Source of the DNA: Casuarina equisetifolia
Lineage: Eukaryota; Streptophyta; Magnoliopsida; Fagales; Casuarinaceae
Direction: 5' to 3'
Assembly: GCA_028551475.1 (NCBI GenBank)
Contig: CM052360.1
Coordinates: 4,514,501 to 4,578,500 of the forward strand
Length of the DNA stretch: 64,000 nt
Under the pieces are notes generated by a model, which worked only from the letters and a program-made list of their open reading frames with translations, did not search any database and was not told the origin of the DNA. Position 1 is the first letter of the stretch; each line of letters opens with the position of its first letter. Positions 23,669 through 37,700 of this stretch are shown here, piece by piece. Both the position numbers and the translations under genes were made by a program.

Positions 23669-26600
23669 CTAATTTATCCTTGAGCTGTTCCTCCTTCCCC
23701 ACCATTTCCTTTTCCCCGCACTACCATCTTCATTTCCCAGCTTATGCAAGATTACCTTTGTTTCCCGCAGTCTTGATCCATAATCCTTCTTCCACGCTTC
23801 AAACATCTGCTTCAACCTTCTAAGCTCCTTGTCTGGATTCAGATTTGCATCTACTTGACCAGATTTTACCTCCACCAAGAACTTGGCATCATCACCAAAC
23901 ACTTGACTCCTCTGCTCGAATTCTTCTGCTAACCGACTAATCACACTCAGACCAGCACTCATTGGCCTCGACCCATTGCTCTCAGACCGCTTATGATTGC
24001 TTCCCACATCTGGGCTGTAGTCCCTGTCATCGCTTGCATTCACTGACACATCAGAGTTTCTTTCAGAATCATCAACGGCTAAGCTCTTCTTGGCAATAGA
24101 GAGGCTAGATTGTAGGGATCTCATTTGTTTTTGCCACACTTCTTCCATGGATCTCATTTTCAGTTCATACTCAGACCAACGACTCTCATACTGTTGGAGA
24201 CGTTGGTGGAGGATGTCATTCTCCTCTTCTTTTTCTCTCAGAGCAGCCTCAGCCTTAAGAACTCGGCGTTGCAATTCAGCAAGGAAGGAAGACTTTACCA
24301 GCACTTCATCCGATTCGTTAGCCTGTTTGGATCCACAATTGTAACAATATCAAAGGGAGAGAATGAGAACTGAAGAAAGCATTGCTAAAAGGTATCATAT
24401 ATAGAGGTAGAACACCCTCAAAAGACAAGTTCTCCATTCAATATTGGCAAAGATCTTTTTTTGGACGCTCATATTTTCTTGGGATTTTCTTTTTTTGGGA
24501 CAACAGTTGTTCCACGTAATTGGATCTTACTATTTAATATCTCGTTAGCACATTAAAGTTGCAGAATAAATGAAGAAAAGAAATGCCCAATAAATCATCC
24601 TGCAGTGCTAAATCATCAGGAAACAGAGACTAAACGATTTGGGAATAAGGTATGCGAGTCAAGTTTTGAACAAATGAAAGACTTGTAAGTGGGCCTTTTC
24701 TGAACTTGCCCTCTTGAGTGCAGGACTTTAGCTCAATAACTCAACCAGAAAGTCTTTTAAAAGATTATGCGGTATAATTAGATTGACTAGGCCCTTATAA
24801 GAGGCCATGTTAACATGTATTCACCAAGACAAGTCGAGAAGCAAACCCGTTTAGAAGAATGACTTATAGATTTAATACTGAAAAAGAAGCAGGGAGAACG
24901 GGAAAGGGAGTACCTTCATGCCCCCAGATTTCAGTAGACCTATATCACCTGAACATCTTCTAACCAGCCAGCCACGAATAACTGCCAAATAGCACAAACA
25001 AATTCATAAACAATCTAAACTAATACAACAGATGAAATTACAGATAATTTGAGATTTGGCAACGTTAAACCCAAGCCTGCCAACAATGAACAGGATTTTG
25101 TTGAGTTGACAAAACCAGTTGTGCAAAGTCCACTTCAGTTTTTCTTTCAAATACTTAGGTAGTTATAATCTTTTATTTTCTCAATTATTTTTATTTAATG
25201 TCCGCTATTTGCATTAGCTTTATTTCTAACAAGAAAATTGGTGCATTGAATATAGGCTGACCCATGACAAATTTGACCCAATCATTAAGTCATCAAATTG
25301 AAACCATTAGATTGTATGAAGCACCCCAACAAGAACACAAGTTAAAAGTCAAACTCTCTACCGGATTGTATAAAAACTGATGCATCATGTGTACTCTTCC
25401 ACTTCTTCCTAGCAATACTTCCTTTCGTCCGCTTTTGTATTACAACAGCAGCTCTATATCTCTGCAGTGTGACTGCATATTCTTTCCTTGTTTTGTCTCC
25501 CCGAACAACTGCATCAATAAGGGTAGCAATATTATCTCTTGCAGGCTCTTTTGAGTATGTAAAATTGAGATTATATGTATAGAGAAATACATGACTGAAG
25601 AGTGGCAATTCCTCTCCTAAGCTCCTTAAGGTAACAGCGGGCATGGTACCCTCTAAAACAGCTTTGAACCCGTAAAATTCCATGGAGAGTACGATTTCTT
25701 GTATCCTCAAGCACCCCAATCTGCAAACATCATCCTCAACATTGTTACATCAGATCAATAAGATATATATGGACTTGACTTTTACAACAGCAAATCAAGA
25801 TAAGCCCTTCATTACCAAATAATGATAACCTGATTAACTTTATTCTAAATTGGTTGCAGTTAGTCAGGTCAATATTTCAAGCTTCTCACCTACCTAGAGC
25901 CATGTCCTTAATTACCAGTCTAAGAATAGGCTAGAGGTACCTTCCTATTCAACACACACTACTTCCACCAATGTTCTTCTAAATAGTATCAAAAAGAAAG
26001 CAATACAAATAAGATCAGAACTGCAAAACCCAATACGCTTGGTCATGGAGCTTTCACACATATAAGACAAGCTTCTCTTGAAAATTATGATCTGCTATGG
26101 CCTGTCCTTAATCCTAATGCAAAAATCTTTATACCTCCTTTTTCTCTACTTAACCATGCAGTATCTCCTTGTGGACTCCCAGTATGGGCAGTTTGTATAA
26201 AGGTATTGCTCAGCTAGACCCAAACAAATCTATGACCATCCCCTCTCTAAGCAGGAACCTTAAACTAGTCTCCAGAAACGTGATCGATCAATTAGATTCA
26301 CTTACAGCAGGAGCCAGGACTTCTTGATTAAGACTCCAGGAAACTATATCTTCCATGCTTTTTTTTTTTTTATTGTCTTTTTTTGGAAAAGGGAGAATGG
26401 GGGAAGGTGTGTGTCTTGTGGAAGAGAAACTATGAAATTTAGTCAAAATCCAATACCAAATATTTAAGGTACCTGTCCAGTTCGGAAGAACAACTTGGTG
26501 TAACCAACTTGATACATCTCAGGCAAGATATTGAACTGATGAAGAATTGCAACTGAAACACTAAGTGGATCCTGAATTGCAACATTCTCCAGCAGAAGAA

Positions 26601-29600
26601 AACCGTATCTGTTGCAATATTCAAGCCCACCCCACAGAAAAAGCCGGAAAAAAAAAAAAGAGAGGGGGTGGAGGGTTGGAAATCAATTAGGAAATAATAC
26701 AAATTTTCAAAGCTATAACTAAAGATGAAACAGTATCAGTCTTTACCTTCTGGCAAACTTCTGGTGGGACATTCTTGTGGGAAACCCAGATCTTGATATT
26801 CGGACAACTTCTAGGACTCCACAACATCTTAACTGCTGCAGCACAAGTCCTTGCTCATACAATCTGGGGGACTGGAGGTTATTGGGCTTGATACATCGTA
26901 TAAAATGAGGTGTTGTGCTTTCTAGCCGTTGCATTAGTTGGAATAATTGACCCTGAATTCCAACCAAACCTCATGAATAAAAATAACACAATGAACAGAT
27001 GAATTACCTGTGCTGAAACAAATCTTGGAAAAAGAAAAACTCTCCCACATTAGACAATTTAGGAACTGTAAGCCTCAAAACACGCAAAAGGATGATTCTA
27101 TATTGCTTTATTTGGGTATGAAAAAATTTTGCTAAAAGATCTGCAATATAAATTACTAATATTGCATGATCACATCACCAAAATAAGTGAAATGGAACTG
27201 AAGCTTTGATTATATCATTGTTAAGCTATTAAATTAAATTTATCATTTCAAATTATCTTGAGTGATTAAGACAACTATTAATTCAATGTGAAAAACATTA
27301 AACTTTTAGGTAATTGGTAATTTAACAATCACATCTATCTATAAGCTAAATTATAGAATAGACTACAGAAAAGAAGTTATATCAAATATCAACGTCCAAT
27401 GAAGTTAGTTGTCAACCTTATGCAGTGAAAATTAACAAATTGAACAAAAAAAACTGAAAAGGAGAAAAATAAAGCAAACCACCAGAATATATAGATTGCC
27501 GACTTTATACAGGCTACGGTATCAACCCAAACGGAAAGTCTTGCACAATAGAATCGAGTTCGTTATACATCCACACGAGCTTCTTGCAGATTTCAAAATC
27601 AAAATCAAGTTTATGACCTACAACGAGGAAGTAGTGTACCTTAAATTTTGTAGCAACACTTAGCTTTTGGGAATCTGCTCCACCAGCCTTATATGAAGGA
27701 CCAACTACTGGCTTTTCAGATTGTGCAAGCATACTAGAAGCAAACATTTGAGGAAGGCGACAAGAGCAGGAAGACAAGAGTTGAATGGAATCTAGATGCA
27801 GTAAGTCCCTGTTCTTCTCCAGAAACCCAGTTGTATCATAGGTAACCTGAATGAAGAAGCAGGATGAACCATCTTACCATCAGCAAGCAAGAAAGAAATC
27901 AACCAAAACCATTAAAGTTCTTTTCTCCTTTTCAATTAGTAGTTTTTCCGGTGAAGAAAATGTAAGGCCTTACACCTGACATCTGAAAACATGACAATCT
28001 AACAAACAGTATTTATGCAGTGCCATTTTTGAAATGTAGCACAAATGGGGTCATATATGTGATTTACACATCATAAATTGAAGCATAATCAGATAGCTAG
28101 ATCATCTCTGGATAAGAGGGTACCGAGCACTTGAGATAGGACCGAAGGAAAATAACAGTCAAAACCAATTTTGACAAAGTAATACCTCCCCTGCATAGTG
28201 ACAGACAGAAAAGGCTTTCCCTCGTTCTCCTCTGAAACAAGAATTAGAATTCAGATGCTGCTTAAGCTTGTTGGCAAAGGTCAAATCTGTGCCATTCGGG
28301 AAAGTTGACTCCTCATCTAATAGGGATAACAACCCCAGTGGTTTCTGCACATAAAGTTTAAGGCTCAAAGAGATGCAATTTACAAATCTAACTTAATTAT
28401 GATAAAAAAATTAGTACTACAGGCAAGCTTCACGACTTTATATATCATTATCAATCCCATTGGTTATTTTCATCTAACATCATCATTAAACACATGAAGT
28501 TAAAGAAATAATAGATTGGAGCTCTTTACATGTCTCATAAGTAAAGCCTAAACAGCAACTTCTGCATGACTCAGTTCAACTGATGATTGCTTCTGCATGA
28601 TTCTGTTTTTTTTTCTCTTTAAGTAATTCTTTTATCAAACAAAATAGAATGAAAAGATTACAAAAAATGCTAATTTGTACCTTTCCAAAGGTTTTAGTAT
28701 CTCAGAGGAAAAGCATCAACAAGAACTCCCAACTATGTTCTAAGGAACTATTGAACATATAGAAAACCAACTGAATCACAAAAATACCATCGTCACAGTT
28801 ACATTATGTTTTTAAATGATCTTTGTGAGAGATATTTATCACTAGAGTTTGACCAAAACACCAAAGTAAAGGTTGATAAATTAGATTCTCGTGTATTAAT
28901 GCATTCTGCTAACGCATGCAAATCTCCTCCTCCCTCACAACCAAAAAGAAGTTTTCTCTGCACCTTTGCAGATTAGACCAATACTTAGATAATGGGGGCC
29001 CTTCCAAAATGATACGTATATCAAGCGCCCCCCCCCCCCCCCCCTTCCCTTCCCCTTCCCCCTCTCTTCCTCCTTTCTCTCTTCTTAGGCTCTTCCCTTT
29101 TATGCTCCCAACATATGTTTATATTTATCACTATTCCCACTAGGCCCCAACAAGGTCAGTAGCCTGCACCTACCAAGATGCTACAAAATTATATTATTAA
29201 TGATGTTAGAACTTCCTTCTGATAATCAGGGGGCCTGCCAATGGACAGACCAATCCACTGAGCGGGGAGATAGTAAATAGTTGCCTTCAATAGCATCAGA
29301 ATAACCAGCCCTTAAAAAAATACCTTGAAAGATAATAAATCAATTTTAGAAACAAAATATTCCAGTTTCCAAAGCCTAAACTTGAGAGAAACTATATTAT
29401 GATTGGTAACAACCTTGCAAGCAACTTTTTACCAATATTAGCACCATAATCAATATGAATACATTTTCCCAAGCAGGCACCTTACAAGTCATTTTATCTA
29501 TATTTTTTTCAAAAAATATTACATAAAACCAAAATTCCCTTATCATAAGAGGATGTGAAACCTAAAAGGACAAACAAGATACCTGGAAATTTGAAATACA

Positions 29601-31655
29601 ATAAAACACATGATTACTATTCCAAAGAATATTTTTGCCACTACCCCTATCTACAGTAAAGATACTATCTCTATTCACTTCAGCTCTCATACGAGTACTT
29701 CCTAACATGTACCACCACCCACAATGGATAAAGAACATATGCAACCGGTGACTAACCAATGCAAAAGCCCTTCTGAGAAAAAGATAATCATGCAGATCTA
29801 TCAACTTCATATTCAACTACATTAATATGAAGATTAACCACATCAAAGCATCTGTAGGTGGTTTTTACAACCGCTGCAAAATCCTAAGGGTCAACCTTGG
29901 TCCGCAGGTGGAAACTAACATCAATTTATTTGTTCTAATTCATTGATTTAATCAGATATAATTTGCTATAAATATTTATAGTAAGAAGAACAACAGTTTG
30001 ATGTGAGAAATGGGAGTGCCATCTTATCTTGAAAATCTGTCAATTCATATAAAGCATGCAAATATCTAATAGAGTTTCTTTTCTGTTTTAGTACACATGC
30101 AACCATAACTAACATGAAGACAATATCTAAAACAGTAGGTGTAAAATTCAGTGATTAATTTCAATACTATAAATGGTTGAATAGTTACAGAATGCGTCTG
30201 ATGCATCAAAGTTCAATACCTTTTCAAATAGACCGAGACAATCTTGGTTGTCTTCGAATTCAACTTTTGTCCAGTCAATGCCATCTTGGATATATTCCTG
30301 AAAGAGAGTTGGACAATCAATAAAGAATATTTTATCAAATATAAGCTGTCTTCAATTTTTTTCTACAGATTGTAAGTGATATCAAACAGGATATAGTAGG
30401 ATCAATAGCATTTAACAAGTCATCAAAATTTAATTTGAACAAACAATTAGGTTAAACTGGGGAAAATCCAGCCTCTCCAGCAATGGTTGATTATTGTCCC
30501 TTATTGATGACTTCGTTCAACATACAACTAATATAAACAAACACACATGAATAGAAATTGGTGAGGTTCCATCAATCTTCATGAGGCACTGCGCTGCTAT
30601 AATTTGTCCTTCTATGTATATGAATATTTAAAACACGCTATGATTCTTTGGCCAGCACCTCATGATAAGCTGAGTACTTAGGGTAAACGACATGCTTATG
30701 ACATTGTCCTTGACGTCCATTGCAAACTCTTCAGTCTCAAGGAAGAAAAGTATTCTGTTTTTGCCCCTACTATAAGCATCTTGACATTCACTTCCTGATA
30801 AACCCCATGAATTTGTAGAAACTGGTAAGAGGAGATTGGTTAGATGAGTCAAGATTTTAAAGGTGAGTTCCTCAAGAGCACGAGCAGTTTACACACTTCA
30901 GAGGAAATCAATACAAGGCTTTCTAATATATAGAGAAGGTAGGCCATGAAGAGCCACAAGGTATATATATAAGTCTGGGTAGTTGCCTAGAGTCTTTTCT
31001 GACCATGAGTTGGTGTGAGGAGATTATTACCACCCACTTTAGAGGGTGATTACATCTTTTCTAGAGTATAATCATATGATCTTTTTTGGTTTCTGTTGTT
31101 TTATACAATTTTCTTACCACTTGTAAAAGAAATATTAGATGAAACTTTAAAAATTAAAATTAAAAAAATCTTTTTAATATTACAACACATGCAACCAACT
31201 CACATATATAGATTGTCAAACCCCAAACTTTACAGTTGGAATCCTATTAACTCACCACTGAACTAGTTGGCTAAGCAACAATATTAGATGAAATTAGGCT
31301 ATGCTGTTTTATATAAGCCTATTTCTTTTGGTTTATGTTATTAACAATTAGATTCTGCTAGCTTTTGCAAATAATTGAAATAGCTGATAAGTATTCCTTC
31401 AAGTCACCAGTGTAAGGGAGTGCTCAAATTTGTTTGCTTTTATACTTGTATTTCTTTCTACTAGAGTATTAAAAAAAATAAAATTTATTACAGTATTCGA
31501 AAAAAAAAAAAAAAAAAAAGATATGTACCTCTTGTTCTAACTTGAATAGATGACGATTGAAGTGTTGTTGCAATCTCTCATTGGCATAATTTATGCAGAA
31601 CTGTTCAAAGCTATTCCTCTGCATATGTATACAGTATACCATAAACAATTGGTGT

Positions 31656-31702
<47 letters not shown>

Positions 31703-34700
31703 ACATAACTGAAACATACATCAAATGATTCAAAGCCGTAGATATCAAGAATGCTGATGGATCTTCCAGTACGCCGTTTGCCTACTGCAAGAGACTTGTT
31801 GATTTGCTCAACCAGCCACTCAAACAAACAAGCATAAATTGACTTGGCTAATGCATCTCTTGTGTCCATGGCCTGAAAGACAAATCATAATTTTTCAATC
31901 ATCAAGGAGAGGAAAGTCACTAGAACTGATCAGAATCAAGGCCAGTCACGCATGTATGTACAAATATTTAGACATGTAAAGAAACTCCTAAGCTTCCTGA
32001 ACTTCAGCAATTCCAATTTGAGAATGCAGAGTGTCAGAAAATGATTTGAGTTTAGCTCTTGAAAACTTAGATTATTATAATGGAACAGCCTTTTTTCTTG
32101 TCTTTTCTATTATTCCTGCGTGTACCTCCAAAAGGCCAATGTTTAATCCCAGACAATATTTGAAAAAGAAGAATCGATGAAGAAAGAAATTAGTCCGTCC
32201 AATGAAGCATAACCTCCTTTTTAATGTAGCTATGGCTTGATACTCTGGAAATATCAAAGTAAGACAACTTCATAAAAAAACATAAAGAAACACAAGAAAA
32301 AGATATATATATAATTTTTTATATGCACATATATATAAGAAAAATAAATTTCAAAGCATCATAGATAAAATAAAGTACTTAGATGACGTCCATTTTGGGC
32401 TGTATTTACATATGGGAGACAACTACAGAATAATTTCCAAAATTCAATCCAGATAGAATTATGAAAGTGAACCTATTCAAACAGGTATCAAATAAATTTA
32501 AAGAAATGTTTCGAATCCAAAGACTTCCCCTCCTTTTGGAAAGTCTCTTTCATCTCCGCCTAAATTTTTTATGCTAGATTTACATGGTGTGCGACCTACA
32601 ATCTATGATACAGAGTGTTATTTTGCCATGAGAGTGTTCTTACCTGAGAAAGCGTTAACTTTTGGACAATATTGTCATTCCCAACCTTCATCTTGCGAGT
32701 TGACAAAGCCATATTAAGATCCCCAACATCACACCCAATTAATTTAGCAACATTACATAGACCTGAAAGTTAAAAAATTCAATCTCACATTAAGAACCTA
32801 CAAGTATAAGCAATAAGAAAAGTGGGGGGATAGGAATTAACAAGGAAAGTTAAATTCATAGAAGTAGATTCTTTCTAGCAAAACTTTTATCTAAGTTAAC
32901 TTTAATGAATAATGGTCGCCTATGAACTGTCAACTGGATCAACATGTTCTGATTTGTACTACTACACTTGGATTCCCCAAACCACGTTTCTTCACCATTG
33001 CTCAAAAAAGGTGTCTTAGGTTAAAAGTTCATAAATAACTTATCACAGTTAGGAAGATAAAGAAATTAAAAACACATACGAGATCAGAAATTATCCTGGT
33101 CAATCATAGGTATTTACATATGCACCTATGAACAAACATAAGAGTGGATATGTAGATATGTAAACGCGTTTACATATTGCATCAAAATCACAACAAAACA
33201 ACACAAATAAGCCTTTTGATGCAAACCACAATCTCAGAGAACTATAAAGCTAAAGGCTCAGCCTCAAATCTGGCACACTGCAATAGGAGCATACTGTCCC
33301 TGTAGCTGTCTCATGAAACCCAAACATACCACAAACCAAACCAAATAACGTTTCCCAAGGCCTTATCACACACCCTTAAAGGAATTGTTTTCTTCCTTGG
33401 ACCTACCACTGATTCTACTCAAATAGCTCCAGACAAAGCTGTTAAAATCTATTAGAGCAACTACCATCTACAATCATATCCCTTTCAAATCTCTAACAAC
33501 TCTGAATCTGATAAAAGTACTAAGAAAAATGCTTTGATACTCTTGACATTATTTTGTATACTAGATGTGCCCATTCCTTATCTGACCATTGAATTGGTTA
33601 AAAACGAGATTCAAGGGAAAGAAAAAAAAAAAGTTTGTCCAATTACAGATATATAGACATCTCCTGGGGTAACAAACCCTATTTTCAAGAAAAATCATGT
33701 TGGCATATTCAGTTGGGAACAGATCGCAATCCTGAAGATGCTTCTAAATTTAAGTTCTAGAAGATTTTTACCTTCATCTGTCACAGCTTCAACATGGTTT
33801 TCATTATCAATGACAGCAAATGAGATGTTTCCTAGCCACAAGACAGCAGCAAGCATTGCAAACACACTATTTTGATCGTCCTTGCTGATATGGACAACAT
33901 CCAGAGCTTCCTAGAGAATAATCACAGCCATATTGCAAATTTCACTTACAAATCAAATATTATACTTTTTAAAAGCCAAAAAGATTGCATGAATAGTACT
34001 ATAAATTTGAAAGGTAGACCAAATAATCAATTCATGAAACAACAATATACCACAACAATCCGAAATTGTTCAGCATCATTGACCCCAGCAATTGAATAAC
34101 AATTGCTCTGCCTCAGATATTTATACTCGTCTGCACTCTTCAAATTTAGCTTCTCTGCATTTCAAAAATAAATGAAATGAAGAAACAGATGAGCCAAAAG
34201 AATATCAATTGACAAAGATAAGATACAGGCCTTTCAACAACTCAAAGCAGAGCAGAATGCATTCAAGCAAAATAACACAGTAAATGTATTAAAGGACCAT
34301 GTATAAATAACTATCTACCGATCTCAAATAAAAAGATAAAAGATCATATCATCAAACTTCTAGAGGTAGAAGGTATCAATTTAACATCTAAGAGGTGGAA
34401 GCCAAAGTACAACAGATGTGCAAGCATGAGTTGATAAAGATGATTCAAAGTCAAAACTTATTATCAAACCGTTAAGAAAAAGGTTGAAGAGTAAATTTAC
34501 GACTTGATGCTTTCATAAGTCTTACAAAATCAATCCACCCATTTTTAATTCAAAGGCTGTTAAAAAAACTGAGATTCTTTCTTTGTAAGTAGTTGAAGAC
34601 AGCAATAGAGACAGACATATCAATTGATAGAGGGTCTCTACTAAGATACTTAAACCATTTCTCTTATCATGTAGAGAAGTATCTTGAAAATGATATCACG

Positions 34701-37700
34701 TCTTTACTTAAAACAGTTACCTCTTAGGTCAGTGGGAGCCCCAGCACAGAGCTGATAAAATATATGGTATGAACGTTCTCCCTCTGTGCACTGGACCACT
34801 CTAGACTGTTGACATAGAAGAATAAACAAGTGTGCAGAAGAGGAATCAAGAAGTGAAGTAATAAAGCCCAAAGGGCAAGAACAGTGGACCAAAGGAATAA
34901 ATAATTACCTTTTCAAGTAAAACTGTGTACAAAAAGCAAAAGCAACAGAGTCAAATTAGGATCGGTTATGAACTTCTGAAAAAGGAATAATAATCTCGAA
35001 CTTAATCTAGTGGAATTATCAACACAACTGAACTTACAAGTTTGAATATTGGCACCAGATATTTTTCCAGTTTCACTGAAGTGAATTTCAACGAGCTTTC
35101 CCTGAAACAGTTTAACCAAGGTTATCAGCGCTTACAAGATAAAAGGCTTCAACATTTTCACTTCTGAAGAGTCGTCACTTCTAACCCTAGTTATAACATG
35201 TTAATGTAACTTACGAGAAGAACAAGAAGCTTACAAATCGACTTGAGTTGTCATTCCGCAATGTTTTTGCATTACCAAAAGCTTCTAAGATTGGATTAGT
35301 CTTCAATATTTCATATTCTATACCGCTTCCACCACCAAGAGCAGCCAAATATTGCATTGTTATTTTAGCTGTCTCAGTTTTCCCAGCACCACTTTCCCCA
35401 CTGAACAATTAAATGTACACAATTAATAACAAAGAAGTACAGATAATGTGCCGGCTGATTGAAACAGTACAATCTCCATGTATTGCTACTACCATATTAC
35501 TTTCCATGATAGCTAAACACTGTAAATTACCAAGTTTTCGATTAGGGTGTTACAAAGTTACAATGAAACATACCATTGATAAAAATGTTTTACAGCTGAA
35601 GTTATTATGTTTAATATGCTTTGTTTCGTGCATGGCCCAAAATGACTCACAGGATACTAGAGGTCAGTCAAATATTTCACAAATTGAACCGTTGCAGAGA
35701 AGCTACAAATAAATAAACGTCAAGGGAGTGGACTTTCTATTTATATGGAGGCTCAACACCATGAGCAACAAAAACAAAGAAGCCTATCCAATGATAAAGA
35801 CAAGAATCTCCAAGGGAGAATCAACAAAATGAATTCATTTTTCAGATCAACAATGGACACTTCTTTCCAGAAGATCCTTATGTTTCTCTTCTTTCATAAC
35901 ACATTACCCAAGACAGAGATGCTACAACCAAACTTGAATATTTTTTCCCCTGCATGTGGGTTTATTTCCACAACAGCATGGGGACCCTTGATTTAAACCA
36001 ATACAGAAACCAGAAACAAAAAAAATGAAAATATAAAAAGTAAAAAAGAGTGGATCTCGTGATTGGGTAGACGAACATTCTATCATCTGCCACTCATTAG
36101 AGCATCCAGCATAATCTTAAAGCCCTGTCACCATTACAATAAACAAAGACACCTAACTAGAGAATAAAGCCCCATAACAAATAGTTAAAACACCCAATCT
36201 ACAAAATGCTAAGGGCTCCTCAAAGATAGCAAACTCTTCCGACATTCAGTTTTTACTCCAAGCCAAAACGAACGTGAAAGCTGGTGGCTTGGCACTCCCC
36301 AGAATTGGTAGATCCGACACTTTTAAGAGATGGTAGTACTAACTCCAACTCTGAACCATATAATCATTTCTCAAAGTTAAAATCCCATGCCCGGCCAGCA
36401 ACAAACAACAATGCTAAATGATTATTTACCCATCAATGGGATAAATTTGAACACCAAGTTTAGTATGACAAAAAACAAGAAGCTAATTACTGATGACAAA
36501 TCCATGGACCTTGTGACACAAATAGCGTTAAGAACTGAACCGGATTGTATCTCTATGAGCGCATCTTCAACTTTAGGTATGCCAAACACAAAGCAATACT
36601 ATCACAAGATTCTAGCAGTTTCACAAACTCCTCATGCCTCTCATTCTGTCTTCTTTTACCCTCTGTTAGAAATTTCCCATTGATTGCACATTTTTCTCCA
36701 ACTTGGTAAACATGTTAATTCCCATATGCACCAGTGTCTAAGCACATAAAACACTTCGGAACTTGTTAGGGACTGTTTTTGCAGCACAACCAGCGATCTT
36801 TGAATTACATCCCTGGCGTCCAGGCTTTAAAGTATAGATCTTCCATTCAGGTTTCTACGATCACACTTATAAACAGAAAATGGGTAAAACATTTATAGTA
36901 CTGAAGATATTACTATAACTACTTCCTAGAATTGTATCTCAAAATCAAGTTGACCGGCATCCAGTTAAAAGCCTTCAAACGAAAGATTGACTCATCCATA
37001 CACAAGGTCATAAAAGAATGACTAATAGGAATTATGTATAGTTGGTCAAAATCCACTAACCTTATGGTGGTGGATTGATAACATTCTATCTAATAAAATC
37101 AAGTTAAGGGCATCAAGTTAAAAGCACTCCATGAAAGATTGACTCATCCACACACAAAGTCTGAAAAGAATGACTAACAGGAATAAAATAAAGTTTCTCA
37201 AAATCCACTAACCTTATGATGATGGATTGATTCACTTCATCTGGAAGAAAAAGAAGCAAAGTAAGAACACACAAACATCAAGCAGCAAAGAAGCCCTTAG
37301 CAGCTGAAAAATCCATCTGGTAAAGTTATGAATTAGAGAATTACCTCTAACCATTTCTCGGATAGCTGTGTCTGTAATGGCATACACATGTGGACTCTCA
37401 ATAGACTTACGCTTATACGCTTCAATGTAATCATTTCCATATAAAGACACTTTCTTGAAGGGATTAACAGCGACCAAAACAGGGCCTGCTTTTGTCTAAA
37501 AAGCAAAGGGTAGCACCCATAAATTCATCAGGTGAAAGTAGAACATCAGAAGAAGAAACCAAATATAACCACACTCAAAACAAGAATATATAAAAACTTA
37601 CATATATCATATCTCGGTTGTATCTATACTGAAGATTGTACAGCACTGATGGTTCATTTAAATAACTTAGCTGCATGAGATCTTCTACACCATCAAGTAT

